DNA from: Promethearchaeota archaeon
GTDB lineage: Archaea; Asgardarchaeota; Lokiarchaeia; Sigynarchaeales; SOKP01
Length of the DNA: 18,367 nt
NCBI GenBank assembly: GCA_004524515.1
Contig: SDNV01000053.1
Span: 1-18,367 of the forward strand
Direction: 5' to 3'
The notes under the pieces are model-generated. The model saw nothing but the letters and a program-made list of their open reading frames with translations, did not search any database and was not told where the DNA came from. Shown here one piece after another: positions 1 to 7,464 of the stretch (positions within the stretch are counted from its first letter, which is position 1; each line of letters opens with the position of its first letter). The position numbers and the translations under genes are program-made.

Positions 1-555
1 AAAGGGGATAGAGTGACTATCTGGTTACCTATGATCCCTGAATTAGCCATTATCATGCTAGCATGCGCTCGACTCGGTGTTATTCACTCGATAGTTTTTG
101 GAGGATTCTCTAAAGAAGCAGTTAAAGATCGAATTGAAGATTCAAATTCGAGATTATTGTTCACGAGCGATGAAACTGTAAGAGCAGGCAAAACTTATCC
201 AAAGATGGAAGATGTTGCTCAAATGATTAATGATGTCCCTACAATTGAACACGTTATTAAAGTAAAACGTACTGGAAATGACGTACCAAGTACAAAAAAG
301 GATATATGGTATCATGAGTTTATTAAGGGGGAGGATGATGATTGCGAGTGCGAAGAAATGGATTCTGAAGATACATTATTCATTTTGTATACGAGCGGAA
401 CTACTGGAAAGCCTAAAGGCGTTAAGCATACTACAGCGGGATATATCCTTTACACTTCCTATACTCATAAAGTAGTATTTAATTATAAAGAAGGAGATGT
501 CTGGTATTGTACAGCAGAAAATTATGGCATTTCGCCTATCTTAGCTGACATATAG
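1..555 (+). pseudogene. acs: Acetyl-CoA synthetase (AMP-forming), upstream part, open at window edge and frameshifted
   Basis: Reading frame 1 is open from the first base, so the true start lies outside the window; by comparison with usual Acs length roughly 130 N-terminal residues are missing. Visible are the family blocks PELAIIMLACARLG and VFGGFSKEAV near the left edge and the P-loop-like ATP/AMP motif TSGTTGKPKG at about 388-420. The enzyme would activate acetate with ATP to acetyl-AMP and then acetyl-CoA in the cytosol. The frame ends at a TAG (553-555) directly after a 32-bp insertion at 519-550. Removing it restores the expected residues CTADIGWITG and joins this part to the one starting near 552. 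Arginine codons are often CGN, unlike the AGA-rich island downstream. The gene is either truly broken or carries an assembly error; the family call is secure. Confidence 0.9.
519..550. other. 32-bp frameshifting insertion inside acs
   Basis: The Acs family has CTADIGWITG here. The sequence reads TGT ACA GCA GA, then 32 extra bases, then TATAGGCTGG; deleting exactly 519-550 gives GAT ATA GGC TGG (DIGW) and a continuous frame. The insert holds GCCTAT (534-539), which pairs with ATAGGC (552-557) of native acs, giving a 6-bp stem with a 12-nt loop. No clear target-site duplication is seen. The reverse complement of the insert loosely resembles the neighbouring acs sequence, so a local template switch is possible. 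Confidence 0.75.
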
Positions 556-617
556 GCTGGATTACTGGACCTAGCTATATCATATATGGACCTTTAGCAA
601 ATGGTGCCACCACGCTA

Positions 618-1592
618 ATGTTTGAGAGCGTTCCTACCTATCCAGCAGTCGATAGGTTCTGGGACATCTGCGAGCGACATAAAGTAACTCAGTTTTATAC
701 TGCCCCAACTGCAATAAGGGCCTTGATGCGATTTGGGGAAGAGCCAGTCAACAAACACGATCTCAGCTCTATTCGAGTTTTAGGCACAGTTGGAGAACCT
801 ATTAATCCCGAAGCATGGACATGGTATCATAGAGTTGTTGGAAAGGGAAAATGCCCAATCGTAGACACTTACTGGCAAACAGAGACCGGTGGATTTATTA
901 TGACTCCAATAGCAACCGCTACTCCAACAAAGCCTGGTTCCTGCTGTTTACCGTTCTTTGGTATTAAACCAATAATCTTTGATTTGGAAGGTGATGAAGT
1001 TACCGAGCCAAACGAAGGTGGGTATTTTTGCATTGCCAAACCTTGGCCAGGAATGTTGAGAGATGTGTGGGGCGATACAGAACGATTTAAATCAACTTAT
1101 CTCGAGCGATATCCGGGATGTTATTATACGGGTGATGGAGCGCGTCGGGATGAAGATGGATACTATTGGATTTTAGGACGACTTGATGATGTTATAAAGG
1201 TATCCGGTCATCGAATTGGAACAATGGAAGTGGAATCTGCGATTGTGAGCCATCCTAAAGTTGCCGAGGCTGCAGTGGCCCCCTTTCCGCACGAAATCAA
1301 AGGTCAAGCTATTTGGGCATTCGTAACATTAATTCAGGGTGTTGAAAAATCAGTAGAATTGAAAAGGGAAATCATTAATCATGTTCGACAAGAGATTGGT
1401 CCTGTATTCCAACCAGACGTCGTTCAATTCGCCGATGATTTACCAAAAACGCGCAGTGGGAAGATTATGAGAAGAATTTTGAAGGCAATTGCTTCTGGAA
1501 CAGATATCGGAAATGTGACGACATTAGCAGATCCTTCAGTCGTAGACTCGCTTTTAGAAGAACGCAAGAAAATGGATGTAGAAGTTGGTTAA
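618..1592 (+). CDS. acs: Acetyl-CoA synthetase (AMP-forming), C-terminal part after frameshift
   Basis: This is the rest of the same acs gene in another frame. Homology starts before the first ATG: the frame is open from 549 and reads [20 protein letters not shown] from 555. Later come the adenylate motif YWQTETGG (residue 85 on), [18 protein letters not shown], the hinge/core block [13 protein letters not shown] and the C-terminal motif RSGKIMRR, whose Lys282 (codon at 1461) matches the catalytic, acetylation-controlled lysine of Acs. The protein ends MDVEVG. Alone this piece lacks the ATP-binding P-loop, so it would need the upstream part to work. The last 29-72 codons occur again three times downstream (6063-6179, 7010-7228, 8213-8302). 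A T-tract follows the stop, and a homing endonuclease gene converges on it with 56 bp between the stops. Confidence 0.92.
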   Translation: MFESVPTYPAVDRFWDICERHKVTQFYTAPTAIRALMRFGEEPVNKHDLSSIRVLGTVGEPINPEAWTWYHRVVGKGKCPIVDTYWQTETGGFIMTPIATATPTKPGSCCLPFFGIKPIIFDLEGDEVTEPNEGGYFCIAKPWPGMLRDVWGDTERFKSTYLERYPGCYYTGDGARRDEDGYYWILGRLDDVIKVSGHRIGTMEVESAIVSHPKVAEAAVAPFPHEIKGQAIWAFVTLIQGVEKSVELKREIINHVRQEIGPVFQPDVVQFADDLPKTRSGKIMRRILKAIASGTDIGNVTTLADPSVVDSLLEERKKMDVEVG

Positions 1593-1596
1593 ATAC

Positions 1597-1632
1597 TTTT
1601 TTTTATTTTTTTTAAAATTTTTTATTTTTTTC
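1597..1632. terminator. T-rich tract between convergent acs and homing endonuclease genes
   Basis: Three runs of T (up to 8 long), broken by single A residues and one AAAA, start 5 bp after the acs stop. Runs of T on the coding strand are the usual archaeal intrinsic termination signal. The A run on the other strand offers no equal signal for the converging gene, so it most likely serves acs. Confidence 0.5.
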
Positions 1633-1648
1633 AATTAACATATCAGTA

Positions 1649-3130
1649 TTAATTAAAAAAATAATATTCCATTAATTCTCTAAGCTTAAATGAATTTATT
1701 CTATAATATTTAGGGATTATTGATTTATTTAGTGCTAAACATTGGTCTTCAAGATTCTCTTTTTCATCATAAGATACTAAAATTTCAAACGATTTCAATT
1801 CTGCTATATCTAATAATACTCTATTTTGTCTTAATGTAGATTCTTTGAAAACTTTCATTTGGATTAAATGATCTAATATTTGCTTATAAGCTAAAAATTC
1901 GTTATCATTTAAAAGAAAAATAAACACAATTAAATTTTTCAAATTAAATTTCAAATTTTCATTTCTATCAAGCAATTCGATTTTTCTTCTTAAATTGGAA
2001 GGAATTTCAGGAGGAGGATTGATAGTACTAAAATAATAATTAAAATTCGATCGTCCAATTCTCTCTTGTACTCGATCTAATAATCCATCTTGAAATTCCA
2101 AATATTTTAGTCTGTATCTAAATATATCGGGATTTTCAACTCTATTTTCTTCATAAAGAAATAGTTGATTAAGAGACTCCAATTTATTAAATAAATATTG
2201 GTTTGTAATCATCATTAGCTGTTCTGTCGTGTAGAATACAGGCTTTAACAAGGATGTGATCTCAGGAAGTAAATCACTCCAATTTGGAGCTATTCTTTTT
2301 TGCCTATATTGAGAATTTCCTAGTACATTAAGACATTTATTAAATTTCCTTTGACCACAAATATGGATTTTATTAATCTCAAAATCATCAAAAAAATCAT
2401 TATCACAATAGAGCCAATTAAAAAATTTAATACAATTGAATGAACCTGCAATATGTAATCTTTTTAACCAAGGATGTTCTTTAGTTTCTATGATCCCATT
2501 TTCTAAATCTAAGTCGGTTAATTGATAAAAACCAGCATCTTTAAGATAGATTTTAAGACCTCCATAGACTACAAATTCTTTTTGATCTATTCTATAAATC
2601 CGATATTTCTCTGGTGTTATGAAAGTTGTTATATCAGGTATTTCATTTAAAATCAATAAATTTAGAGCTAATAGAAAATTTTCAGGTCCAGGTAAATAAA
2701 ATCTACTTGATCTATCGCTTAAATTTCCATGAAAACATCCATCACCCTCAAAATATCCTCTCACAAAGTCTCTGACTAAAGTTTGACCATTTATAGTCAT
2801 GTTAATAAATTGAGGTGGTAAAATATTTATCGCTATATCTGGTTTTGTGTGTCGTTCAACCATTCCAAAGTCTTGTATTTTCATAACTAAATCTTTTCCA
2901 TATACATTTAGATAGCAAATATTTTCTTCATATGATTCTGAAATTTTACCTCCTATTGCCATTTGAATATTATTAAGGACATCTATGTCTCGTATATGCT
3001 GACTCGCTGAAACTCTGTAACCATTTGTTGCTTGAATAGAACCATCAGCTAAGAGAAATCCTATGACATAAGCTCTAACACGCCACAGTAAATCAGAATT
3101 ACTTATATTTATTGTGAATATATCAGGCAT
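1649..3130 (-). CDS. Stand-alone LAGLIDADG homing endonuclease with long C-terminal extension
   Basis: The N-terminal part carries two LAGLIDADG helices: YVIGFLLADGSI (about residues 21-32, acidic Asp29) and DFVRGYFEGDGCF (121-133, Asp130), about 100 residues apart as in monomeric two-motif enzymes. Such enzymes make a double-strand break at a long, specific site and spread by repair copying. No Hint/intein splicing blocks flank the motifs, so this is a free-standing gene, not an intein. After about residue 210 some 280 residues show no family I recognise (helical, rich in Asn, Leu and Phe). The gene lies tail-to-tail with acs. A decayed homologue of its last 50-60 residues lies at 7265-7441, again just behind an acs 3' end, which points to a lasting association with that site. 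The target site is not shown by the sequence. Confidence 0.85.
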   Translation of the reverse strand: MPDIFTINISNSDLLWRVRAYVIGFLLADGSIQATNGYRVSASQHIRDIDVLNNIQMAIGGKISESYEENICYLNVYGKDLVMKIQDFGMVERHTKPDIAINILPPQFINMTINGQTLVRDFVRGYFEGDGCFHGNLSDRSSRFYLPGPENFLLALNLLILNEIPDITTFITPEKYRIYRIDQKEFVVYGGLKIYLKDAGFYQLTDLDLENGIIETKEHPWLKRLHIAGSFNCIKFFNWLYCDNDFFDDFEINKIHICGQRKFNKCLNVLGNSQYRQKRIAPNWSDLLPEITSLLKPVFYTTEQLMMITNQYLFNKLESLNQLFLYEENRVENPDIFRYRLKYLEFQDGLLDRVQERIGRSNFNYYFSTINPPPEIPSNLRRKIELLDRNENLKFNLKNLIVFIFLLNDNEFLAYKQILDHLIQMKVFKESTLRQNRVLLDIAELKSFEILVSYDEKENLEDQCLALNKSIIPKYYRINSFKLRELMEYYFFN

Positions 3131-3375
3131 TTTTATCCATTCTCTAACATTTTTTTAAAAATAAATTATATAGAAAAATAATCAATTGACATTTTATTAG
3201 AATAATAATTATTTTCCCCTTTTTAAAGAAAAATTTTTTTTATCATCATCATGGAAATCTTAATTTAAAAATAGAATAAGACTTTAAGTTTTTCAGAAGA
3301 TATATTTAATTTGAAATAAAATGTTAATTATTTTAATATTCAAATTTCTTAAATAAAGATAATAACAGAGATCTG

Positions 3376-5013
3376 ATGTCTAGATATAAGAGAAATTTAA
3401 CGAAAGAACTTTTTAAAGATTTTATCAGATCCCTTGCTCAAGATGAACATGGGATATATTACTCTAAGGAATATCCAATTAAATATCAACGAGAGATGAT
3501 GAAATTTGATTTAAGAGAAAGATTTTGGGAGGATGTGTCTGAAATTCCTACTATAGAAGAACTCTGCAATTATTTTGAAAAGGAAATCGTAAATAAAATA
3601 CCTTATGCTATTTTAATTATTAAGGGTAATCTTTCAATAGAAATTCATATTGATAAGAATAATAATTATTTTAAAAAAGTTAATCAAGCTAATAAAGAAA
3701 TCGATATGTATGAAGCTTTTAAGACACTATACTTTCCAACTATGAAAGAAAGACTTTATAAGTTTTCAGATAGAAATCCAGAATGGATATACTTTCCTTC
3801 AAAAAGAACAGAAATATCTAATTTATCTGAGAACGGAAATGCGGTTGATTACTTAGATTTTATAAAATTTATTAGACCTAATGGTTGGATTGTTAGGCCA
3901 ATAAAAGGAGCAGCTTTATCCTTTTTAAAAGAAGATATTAAATCACATCTTAAATATTTTCAATTCCGAAATCCGATACCAATTGAAGCAATTACTCTTC
4001 CTGGACCAGATATATCCTTGAAAGCAATAAGAGATAAAATGAATAGAAAAAAAACAGGATATTTTCATTCAGAATTATATTCGTATGATCAAAAATTAAG
4101 GATAATAAAACAACTTATTAACGACTTTATAGTTATCTATCCCAAAATCGTTGAGGATAACTTTTATAGAATTCGTAAGTCTTTTTATTTGTACTCTAAT
4201 CTACCAGTAAAAATCCATGTATTTACTGAAAAGATTAAAGATTATGCTAAAGGTGAAGATATTGTTTTTTCCTGCTATTATGAAAAACTCCCTGATAATA
4301 TAGAAAATCAAATTACCTTCAACGAAAATCAAAAAGAAGAATTTGATGACCAAAAATACATATTAATGCATGGAATGTTTATATCAGATTATTTGCTTAA
4401 GGAGTATGTTAATAGTCTTCCATATACTTATGACTTTTTAGAAGATGAATTATCAGATGTAATTGAACATATAAAAAATGATACAATTTTTGATGACATT
4501 AAACCTTTTCACTCCTCAATTGAAGCATGGATCAATCAGATAATCGAGGCTGAAGCAAGAGGAGGAGAAGATTATACAATAGAATTAAAATCTATACCTA
4601 CTGAATCTGCCCTTAGAAATGGATCCGGAAATGATCTATATGGTCATATTAATGCTTTTGAAAATTGGGAAGGGGGCTATATATTCCTTGGTATTAATGA
4701 AAATCTAAAGGGTATAGATAAAATAGTAGGAATAGAAAGTTATCTTAGAGATAATAATAAGACTATAGACCAATTAAAAAGGGAAATTAGACAAAAGTGC
4801 TGGAATTATTTGAAAAAAGACAATTATCGGATAGAAATAAGACAATATAAAGAAAAGACTTTAATCAGGATAAGAATTCCCTCAAATAATGGGAGTCTAA
4901 GTTTTTTCTACACAAAAGATGGATCTCGTATAGCATATACTCGTAGGAATGGTGAAAAAGTTAAAATGGATGATAATGAAATTGATAAAAGATTGTCTAA
5001 ATTATATTTATAA
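3376..5013 (+). CDS. Large protein with C-terminal Schlafen-type AlbA_2 domain
   Basis: A 545-residue protein. The C-terminal third looks like an AlbA_2 (Schlafen AlbA) domain: an acidic start YTIELKS (400-406, Glu403), then NAFENWEGGYIFLGINE (centred on Gly433-Ile440), a helix with repeated Lys/Arg, and strands ending in FFYTKDGSRIAYTRRNG. In other proteins this fold binds nucleic acid, and in some Schlafens the acidic residues support RNase activity. The first roughly 390 residues are helical with many aromatic and charged residues and match nothing I recognise. The start follows a 245-bp AT-rich gap shared with the divergent endonuclease gene; the ATG at 3376 is the first in frame. A trypsin-like protease gene follows on the same strand after 202 bp. 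Arginine is almost all AGA. It could be a defence effector or sensor; the function is inferred. Confidence 0.7.
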   Translation: MSRYKRNLTKELFKDFIRSLAQDEHGIYYSKEYPIKYQREMMKFDLRERFWEDVSEIPTIEELCNYFEKEIVNKIPYAILIIKGNLSIEIHIDKNNNYFKKVNQANKEIDMYEAFKTLYFPTMKERLYKFSDRNPEWIYFPSKRTEISNLSENGNAVDYLDFIKFIRPNGWIVRPIKGAALSFLKEDIKSHLKYFQFRNPIPIEAITLPGPDISLKAIRDKMNRKKTGYFHSELYSYDQKLRIIKQLINDFIVIYPKIVEDNFYRIRKSFYLYSNLPVKIHVFTEKIKDYAKGEDIVFSCYYEKLPDNIENQITFNENQKEEFDDQKYILMHGMFISDYLLKEYVNSLPYTYDFLEDELSDVIEHIKNDTIFDDIKPFHSSIEAWINQIIEAEARGGEDYTIELKSIPTESALRNGSGNDLYGHINAFENWEGGYIFLGINENLKGIDKIVGIESYLRDNNKTIDQLKREIRQKCWNYLKKDNYRIEIRQYKEKTLIRIRIPSNNGSLSFFYTKDGSRIAYTRRNGEKVKMDDNEIDKRLSKLYL

Positions 5014-5029
5014 ATGAGATTATCAAAAT

Positions 5030-5051
5030 TTTCACTAATTATTAAGTGAAA
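5030..5051 (+). terminator. Stem-loop downstream of the AlbA_2 gene
   Basis: Perfect 7-bp inverted repeat TTTCACT / AGTGAAA with an 8-nt loop, 17 bp after the stop codon at 5013. It is followed by a T-rich but broken stretch. It may be a 3'-end processing or termination structure, and it suggests that the downstream protease gene has its own promoter. The remaining gap to 5215 holds nothing else I recognise. Confidence 0.35.
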
Positions 5052-5215
5052 TTTACTGATTTTGTTTTACCTTATATATTTTTATTAATATTTATTATGT
5101 CTCCTATAGCTAAATAGAATAGAAAATATCTATGATATATTAATTCATTTAGGTTCATTTTTATATATCAGAGTTTATATTGAATTAATAAATCATATTA
5201 GAGTGTTATGATCGA

Positions 5216-6049
5216 ATGACAAAAAATTATAATCTACAATTATTAATAGAATCTAGAAAGAAAGCCATTGTTTTTTTAGGATATTATAATGAGATTGATG
5301 ATAGAACTGAACCTATTGCCACAGGTTTTTTAATTAGAAAAGAAGGATTATTTATACTTGTTACTGCTAAACATGTTGTTTTTAATAGTTCAAAAAATGA
5401 GTTTATTGATCAAAATCTATTAATGTTTGCTAGCGGGAAGAATAACGATACAATTATAATACCTATATCACATTTCAAGAATCTATTTGATACAGATTGG
5501 TTTTTTCATCCAGATGAAAATATTGATATAGCAATTATTCCAATCTCTTTCGATGAAGAAATTATGAATATTAGAGTAATTCCTCCCAAATATCGCCTTA
5601 CAATAGACCAAATTCATGAATTATTTGAGATTTTCTATTTAAGTTACCAACCTGGTATTGAATATGAGGATTGGGTAGATCCAATCCTAAGAACTGGAAC
5701 GATAAGTAGAATTAATAAAGATAAAACTTTTTTAATTGATGGATTTTCCTTTCCAGGAAATAGTGGCAGTCCAGTCTTTACTAAACCCGAATTTTCTATA
5801 CAACGAGAAGATATAATAATTTTAGATTCTGATACAGGTACAACTAAGGGTTTTGGATTCAATTTAATTGGAGTAATTGGAGGATATGTTTATCATAAAG
5901 AGGAAGCTGTCTCGACTCAGACTTTAAGGAAGCGAGTAACTTTTGAAGAAAATATTGGATTATCATTAGTTTGGTCTACTGATTATTTAATTGAAATCAT
6001 TGAAAATGAAGAGTTTTCCATACTTTTTTATGATATAAAACATAGTTGA
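5216..6049 (+). CDS. Trypsin-like (chymotrypsin-fold) serine protease
   Basis: A 277-residue protein with the full catalytic triad in family order: His53 in LVTAKHVV, Asp104 in NIDIAIIPIS, and Ser183 in PGNSGSPVF (GxSGxP oxyanion motif). Between and after these come beta-strand-like stretches as in HtrA/trypsin_2-like peptidases. It has no signal peptide, membrane segment or PDZ domain, so it should act in the cytosol, which is unusual for a degradative protease and more in line with a regulated or effector protease. It follows the AlbA_2 gene on the same strand and stops 13 bp before an acs 3' fragment, so it lies at the right end of this cargo block. Fold and active site are certain; the substrate and any link to defence are inferred. 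Confidence 0.85.
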   Translation: MTKNYNLQLLIESRKKAIVFLGYYNEIDDRTEPIATGFLIRKEGLFILVTAKHVVFNSSKNEFIDQNLLMFASGKNNDTIIIPISHFKNLFDTDWFFHPDENIDIAIIPISFDEEIMNIRVIPPKYRLTIDQIHELFEIFYLSYQPGIEYEDWVDPILRTGTISRINKDKTFLIDGFSFPGNSGSPVFTKPEFSIQREDIIILDSDTGTTKGFGFNLIGVIGGYVYHKEEAVSTQTLRKRVTFEENIGLSLVWSTDYLIEIIENEEFSILFYDIKHS

Positions 6050-6062
6050 TTTCCAATTCCAA

Positions 6063-6179
6063 ATTTTAAAATCTATCGCTTCTGGAACAGATATCGGAAA
6101 TGTGACGACATTGGCAGATCCTTCCGTTGTAAACTCGCTTTTAGAAGAACGCAAGAAAATGGATGTGGAAATTGGTTAG
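6063..6179 (+). pseudogene. acs 3'-end fragment A (last 38 codons)
   Basis: In-frame copy of the Acs C-terminus from [14 protein letters not shown] to MDVEIG and a TAG stop. In the last 29 codons plus stop it differs from the acs in this window at 7 of 90 bases. Only two changes alter residues (Asp to Asn, Val to Ile) and one swaps TAA for TAG. It begins just after the KIMRR motif, 13 bp behind the protease stop. It has no start codon or promoter of its own, so it is a remnant rather than a gene. It marks the junction between the protease-containing block and the first VapBC module. Confidence 0.9.
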
Positions 6180-6225
6180 AGTTTTAATTAATTCTAAAAA
6201 TATTTACTTTTTTTTAATTTGTTCT

Positions 6226-6630
6226 TTATTCCCAAACAATAGGTACCTGTTCTTTAATTTCAGGGTCATTTGTGATAATTGCTGATGCCTCATAATAGTG
6301 AAAAACGGCAACAATCATTCGATCATGCATTTCAGGGATATTTAACTCGTGAAATATTTTCCACGCCTCTAATTCTAATCCAACTAATTGGATCGTTTCT
6401 CTATTCTGAAGAATTTGGAAAATTAAATCAATCTTTTCTGCCGGGATATTTTTACCAAATATTTCTTTTCCTTTGTAAATGGTGTATAGTGATTCTCCTA
6501 ACGCGATTGAAGGGAGATATAGAATAACTTCTTTGTTCTCCGCTTTTTTAAATGTTTTATCTGCTTCTAAAGGAAGCTTATTGGCAAGATAGGCTAAAAA
6601 CGCTACAGCGTCAATAACATATGATTCCAT
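6226..6630 (-). CDS. VapC-type PIN-domain toxin (partner of AbrB-type antitoxin)
   Basis: A 134-residue PIN-domain protein with the four acidic active-site residues in expected places: Asp7 (YVIDAVAFL), Glu46 (SIALGESLY), Asp103 (EMHDRMIVA) and Asp122 (ITNDPEI). PIN toxins are Mg-dependent RNases that cut tRNA or rRNA and halt translation when the antitoxin is lost. The start lies 1 bp after the stop of the upstream antitoxin gene, so the two are co-transcribed and probably translationally coupled. The length is typical. The RNA target cannot be read from the sequence. Confidence 0.88.
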   Translation of the reverse strand: MESYVIDAVAFLAYLANKLPLEADKTFKKAENKEVILYLPSIALGESLYTIYKGKEIFGKNIPAEKIDLIFQILQNRETIQLVGLELEAWKIFHELNIPEMHDRMIVAVFHYYEASAIITNDPEIKEQVPIVWE

Positions 6631-6631
6631 A

Positions 6632-6871
6632 TTAAATTCTCCATTCTTTTCTTTCCTTTTCTATAAATGCCTTGGCTTTTTCAAGATCAATTTCTTCACT
6701 TAAAAGCCCTCTCAACATTCCAATATGAGATACTTTTGGTTTGATAACAATCCCATCATCTTTTAATATTAGAATAACTTCGTCTCCAGCATGCAAATTG
6801 AGCATCTCACGAAATCTTTTAGGGATTGACAATTGACCTTTCGTAGATAATTTTCTATGTTTTATTTCCAT
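6632..6871 (-). CDS. AbrB/MazE-type VapB antitoxin
   Basis: A 79-residue protein whose first 45 residues form a swapped-hairpin AbrB DNA-binding domain: LSTKGQLSIPKRFREMLNL, then AGDEVILILKDDGIVIKPK. The charged C-terminal helix (EEIDLEKAKAFIEKERKEW) would wrap around and block the PIN toxin. It is the first gene of a two-gene minus-strand operon and should repress its own promoter. A TATA-like box 29-36 bp upstream is bracketed by CTTAC/GTAAG repeats (6895-6933), so the transcript is probably leaderless. Confidence 0.87.
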   Translation of the reverse strand: MEIKHRKLSTKGQLSIPKRFREMLNLHAGDEVILILKDDGIVIKPKVSHIGMLRGLLSEEIDLEKAKAFIEKERKEWRI

Positions 6872-6894
6872 GATACCAAAAAGATAAAAGATAT

Positions 6895-6933
6895 GTAAGT
6901 ATAAATTTCTTACTCTTTTAAAAAATTACTTAC
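6895..6933 (-). promoter_or_regulatory. Promoter/operator of the AbrB-type vapBC operon
   Basis: GTAAG (6895-6899) and CTTAC (6909-6913) form an inverted repeat. A second CTTAC lies at 6929-6933, exactly 20 bp, about two DNA turns, from the first. Read on the minus strand, the TTTATA-like box sits between the first two arms, about 30 bp before the ATG at 6871. A dimer bound here would block TBP. The site is inferred from symmetry and position only. Confidence 0.4.
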
Positions 6934-6943
6934 TTTTTGTTTC

Positions 6944-7009
6944 TTAATGTTTTATGTTATCTTTTAAATAATCAAAAAATTCGGCATCAAACTGTTTTTT
7001 CATCATTAA
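6944..7009 (-). pseudogene. Remnant of a DUF217-type VapB antitoxin (C-terminal tail)
   Basis: The minus strand reads LMMKKQFDAEFFDYLKDNIK then His and a stop. Without gaps it aligns with residues 42-62 of the intact DUF217-type VapB at 7886-8113 (LKMQNKFDPKFFDDLNENIR), with 10 of 21 residues identical, including FFD and the NI pair. Both ends are lost: an in-frame stop lies just before it, and it abuts acs fragment B at 7009/7010 with no gap. It shows that another VapBC module, in the same orientation, once stood before this acs fragment. Confidence 0.6.
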
Positions 7010-7228
7010 CTAAATAATTTCTTGAAAGAAATTGGACCAATATTACAACCAGACGTCATTCAATTCGCGGATAACTTGCCCAGAACACGCAATGGAAAGA
7101 TAATGCGAAGAATTTTAAAAGCAATTGCCTCTGGAACCGATATAGGAAATGTTACGACATTAGCAGACCCTTCCGTTGTTGATTCGCTACTTGAAGAACG
7201 TAAAAAAATGGATGTAGAAATAGGTTAA
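7010..7228 (+). pseudogene. acs 3'-end fragment B (last 72 codons)
   Basis: In-frame copy of the Acs C-terminus from [10 protein letters not shown] (matching [10 protein letters not shown]) through the catalytic-lysine motif NGKIMRR to MDVEIG and TAA. A TTG at 7022 could be read as a start, but the product would be only the C-terminal lid piece of Acs, so it is not a gene with its own function. Over the last 29 codons plus stop it differs from the window's acs at 14 of 90 bases. All but one codon change are silent (the exception is Val to Ile), so it drifted while still part of a working gene. The stop is followed, 36 bp on, by the stop of a decayed converging endonuclease. Confidence 0.9.
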
Positions 7229-7264
7229 ATTAAGTTCAAACTTTTCTTTTTTTTCTATAATTAG

Positions 7265-7441
7265 TTAAATTTTATAAAAGAGACTAGTTAACTCTTTTTT
7301 TAATATTAGTATATTCATTTTATAATATTGATTTAAAACTGATGTGTTTAAGGAGAGACTTTGATTTTCAAACTCCTCATCATTATCATCAACAATAACG
7401 ATATCAAATGATTTCAGTTGAGCTAAAGATAATTTTATATT
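7265..7441 (-). pseudogene. Remnant of a second LAGLIDADG homing endonuclease (C-terminus)
   Basis: The minus strand encodes 58 residues ending in a stop and starting NIKLSLAQLKSFDIVIVDDN, ending LFYKI. It aligns without gaps to the C-terminus of the intact endonuclease at 1649-3130 (LLDIAELKSFEI ... NKSIIPKYYRIN): 19 of the first 47 positions are identical, and most others are similar. An in-frame stop cuts it at 7442-7444; weak similarity may continue a few codons beyond. The LAGLIDADG part is gone, replaced by the VapC at 7465. Its distance and direction relative to acs fragment B copy those of the intact gene relative to full acs. Confidence 0.72.
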
Positions 7442-7464
7442 TTATAATTTAAGAACTCATAAAA

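Noticed and set aside
519..550. The acs insertion as an archaeal bulge-helix-bulge intron
   Set aside because: For the boundaries that restore the frame, the four intron bases after the 5' cut do not pair with the four exon bases after the 3' cut, so no bulge-helix-bulge can form. The hairpin present (GCCTAT/ATAGGC) lies elsewhere.
1649..3130. The LAGLIDADG protein as an intein or intron-encoded enzyme of acs
   Set aside because: No Hint splicing blocks flank the motifs, the gene is on the opposite strand, and it lies outside the acs reading frame.
5644..5862. Minus-strand ORF inside the protease gene
   Set aside because: It lies antisense to the Ser183 region of a complete protease and looks like a shadow frame.
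6279..6527. Plus-strand ORF opposite the first VapC
   Set aside because: Shadow frame of a well-supported PIN gene, with no recognisable domain of its own.
7002..7009. Extending acs fragment B leftward through ATCATTAA
   Set aside because: The match to acs is out of register by five bases, and these bases are explained by the antisense VapB remnant.
7022..7228. A separate 68-residue gene with a TTG start
   Set aside because: It is wholly the C-terminus of acetyl-CoA synthetase and homology continues upstream of the TTG; it is a stranded gene end.
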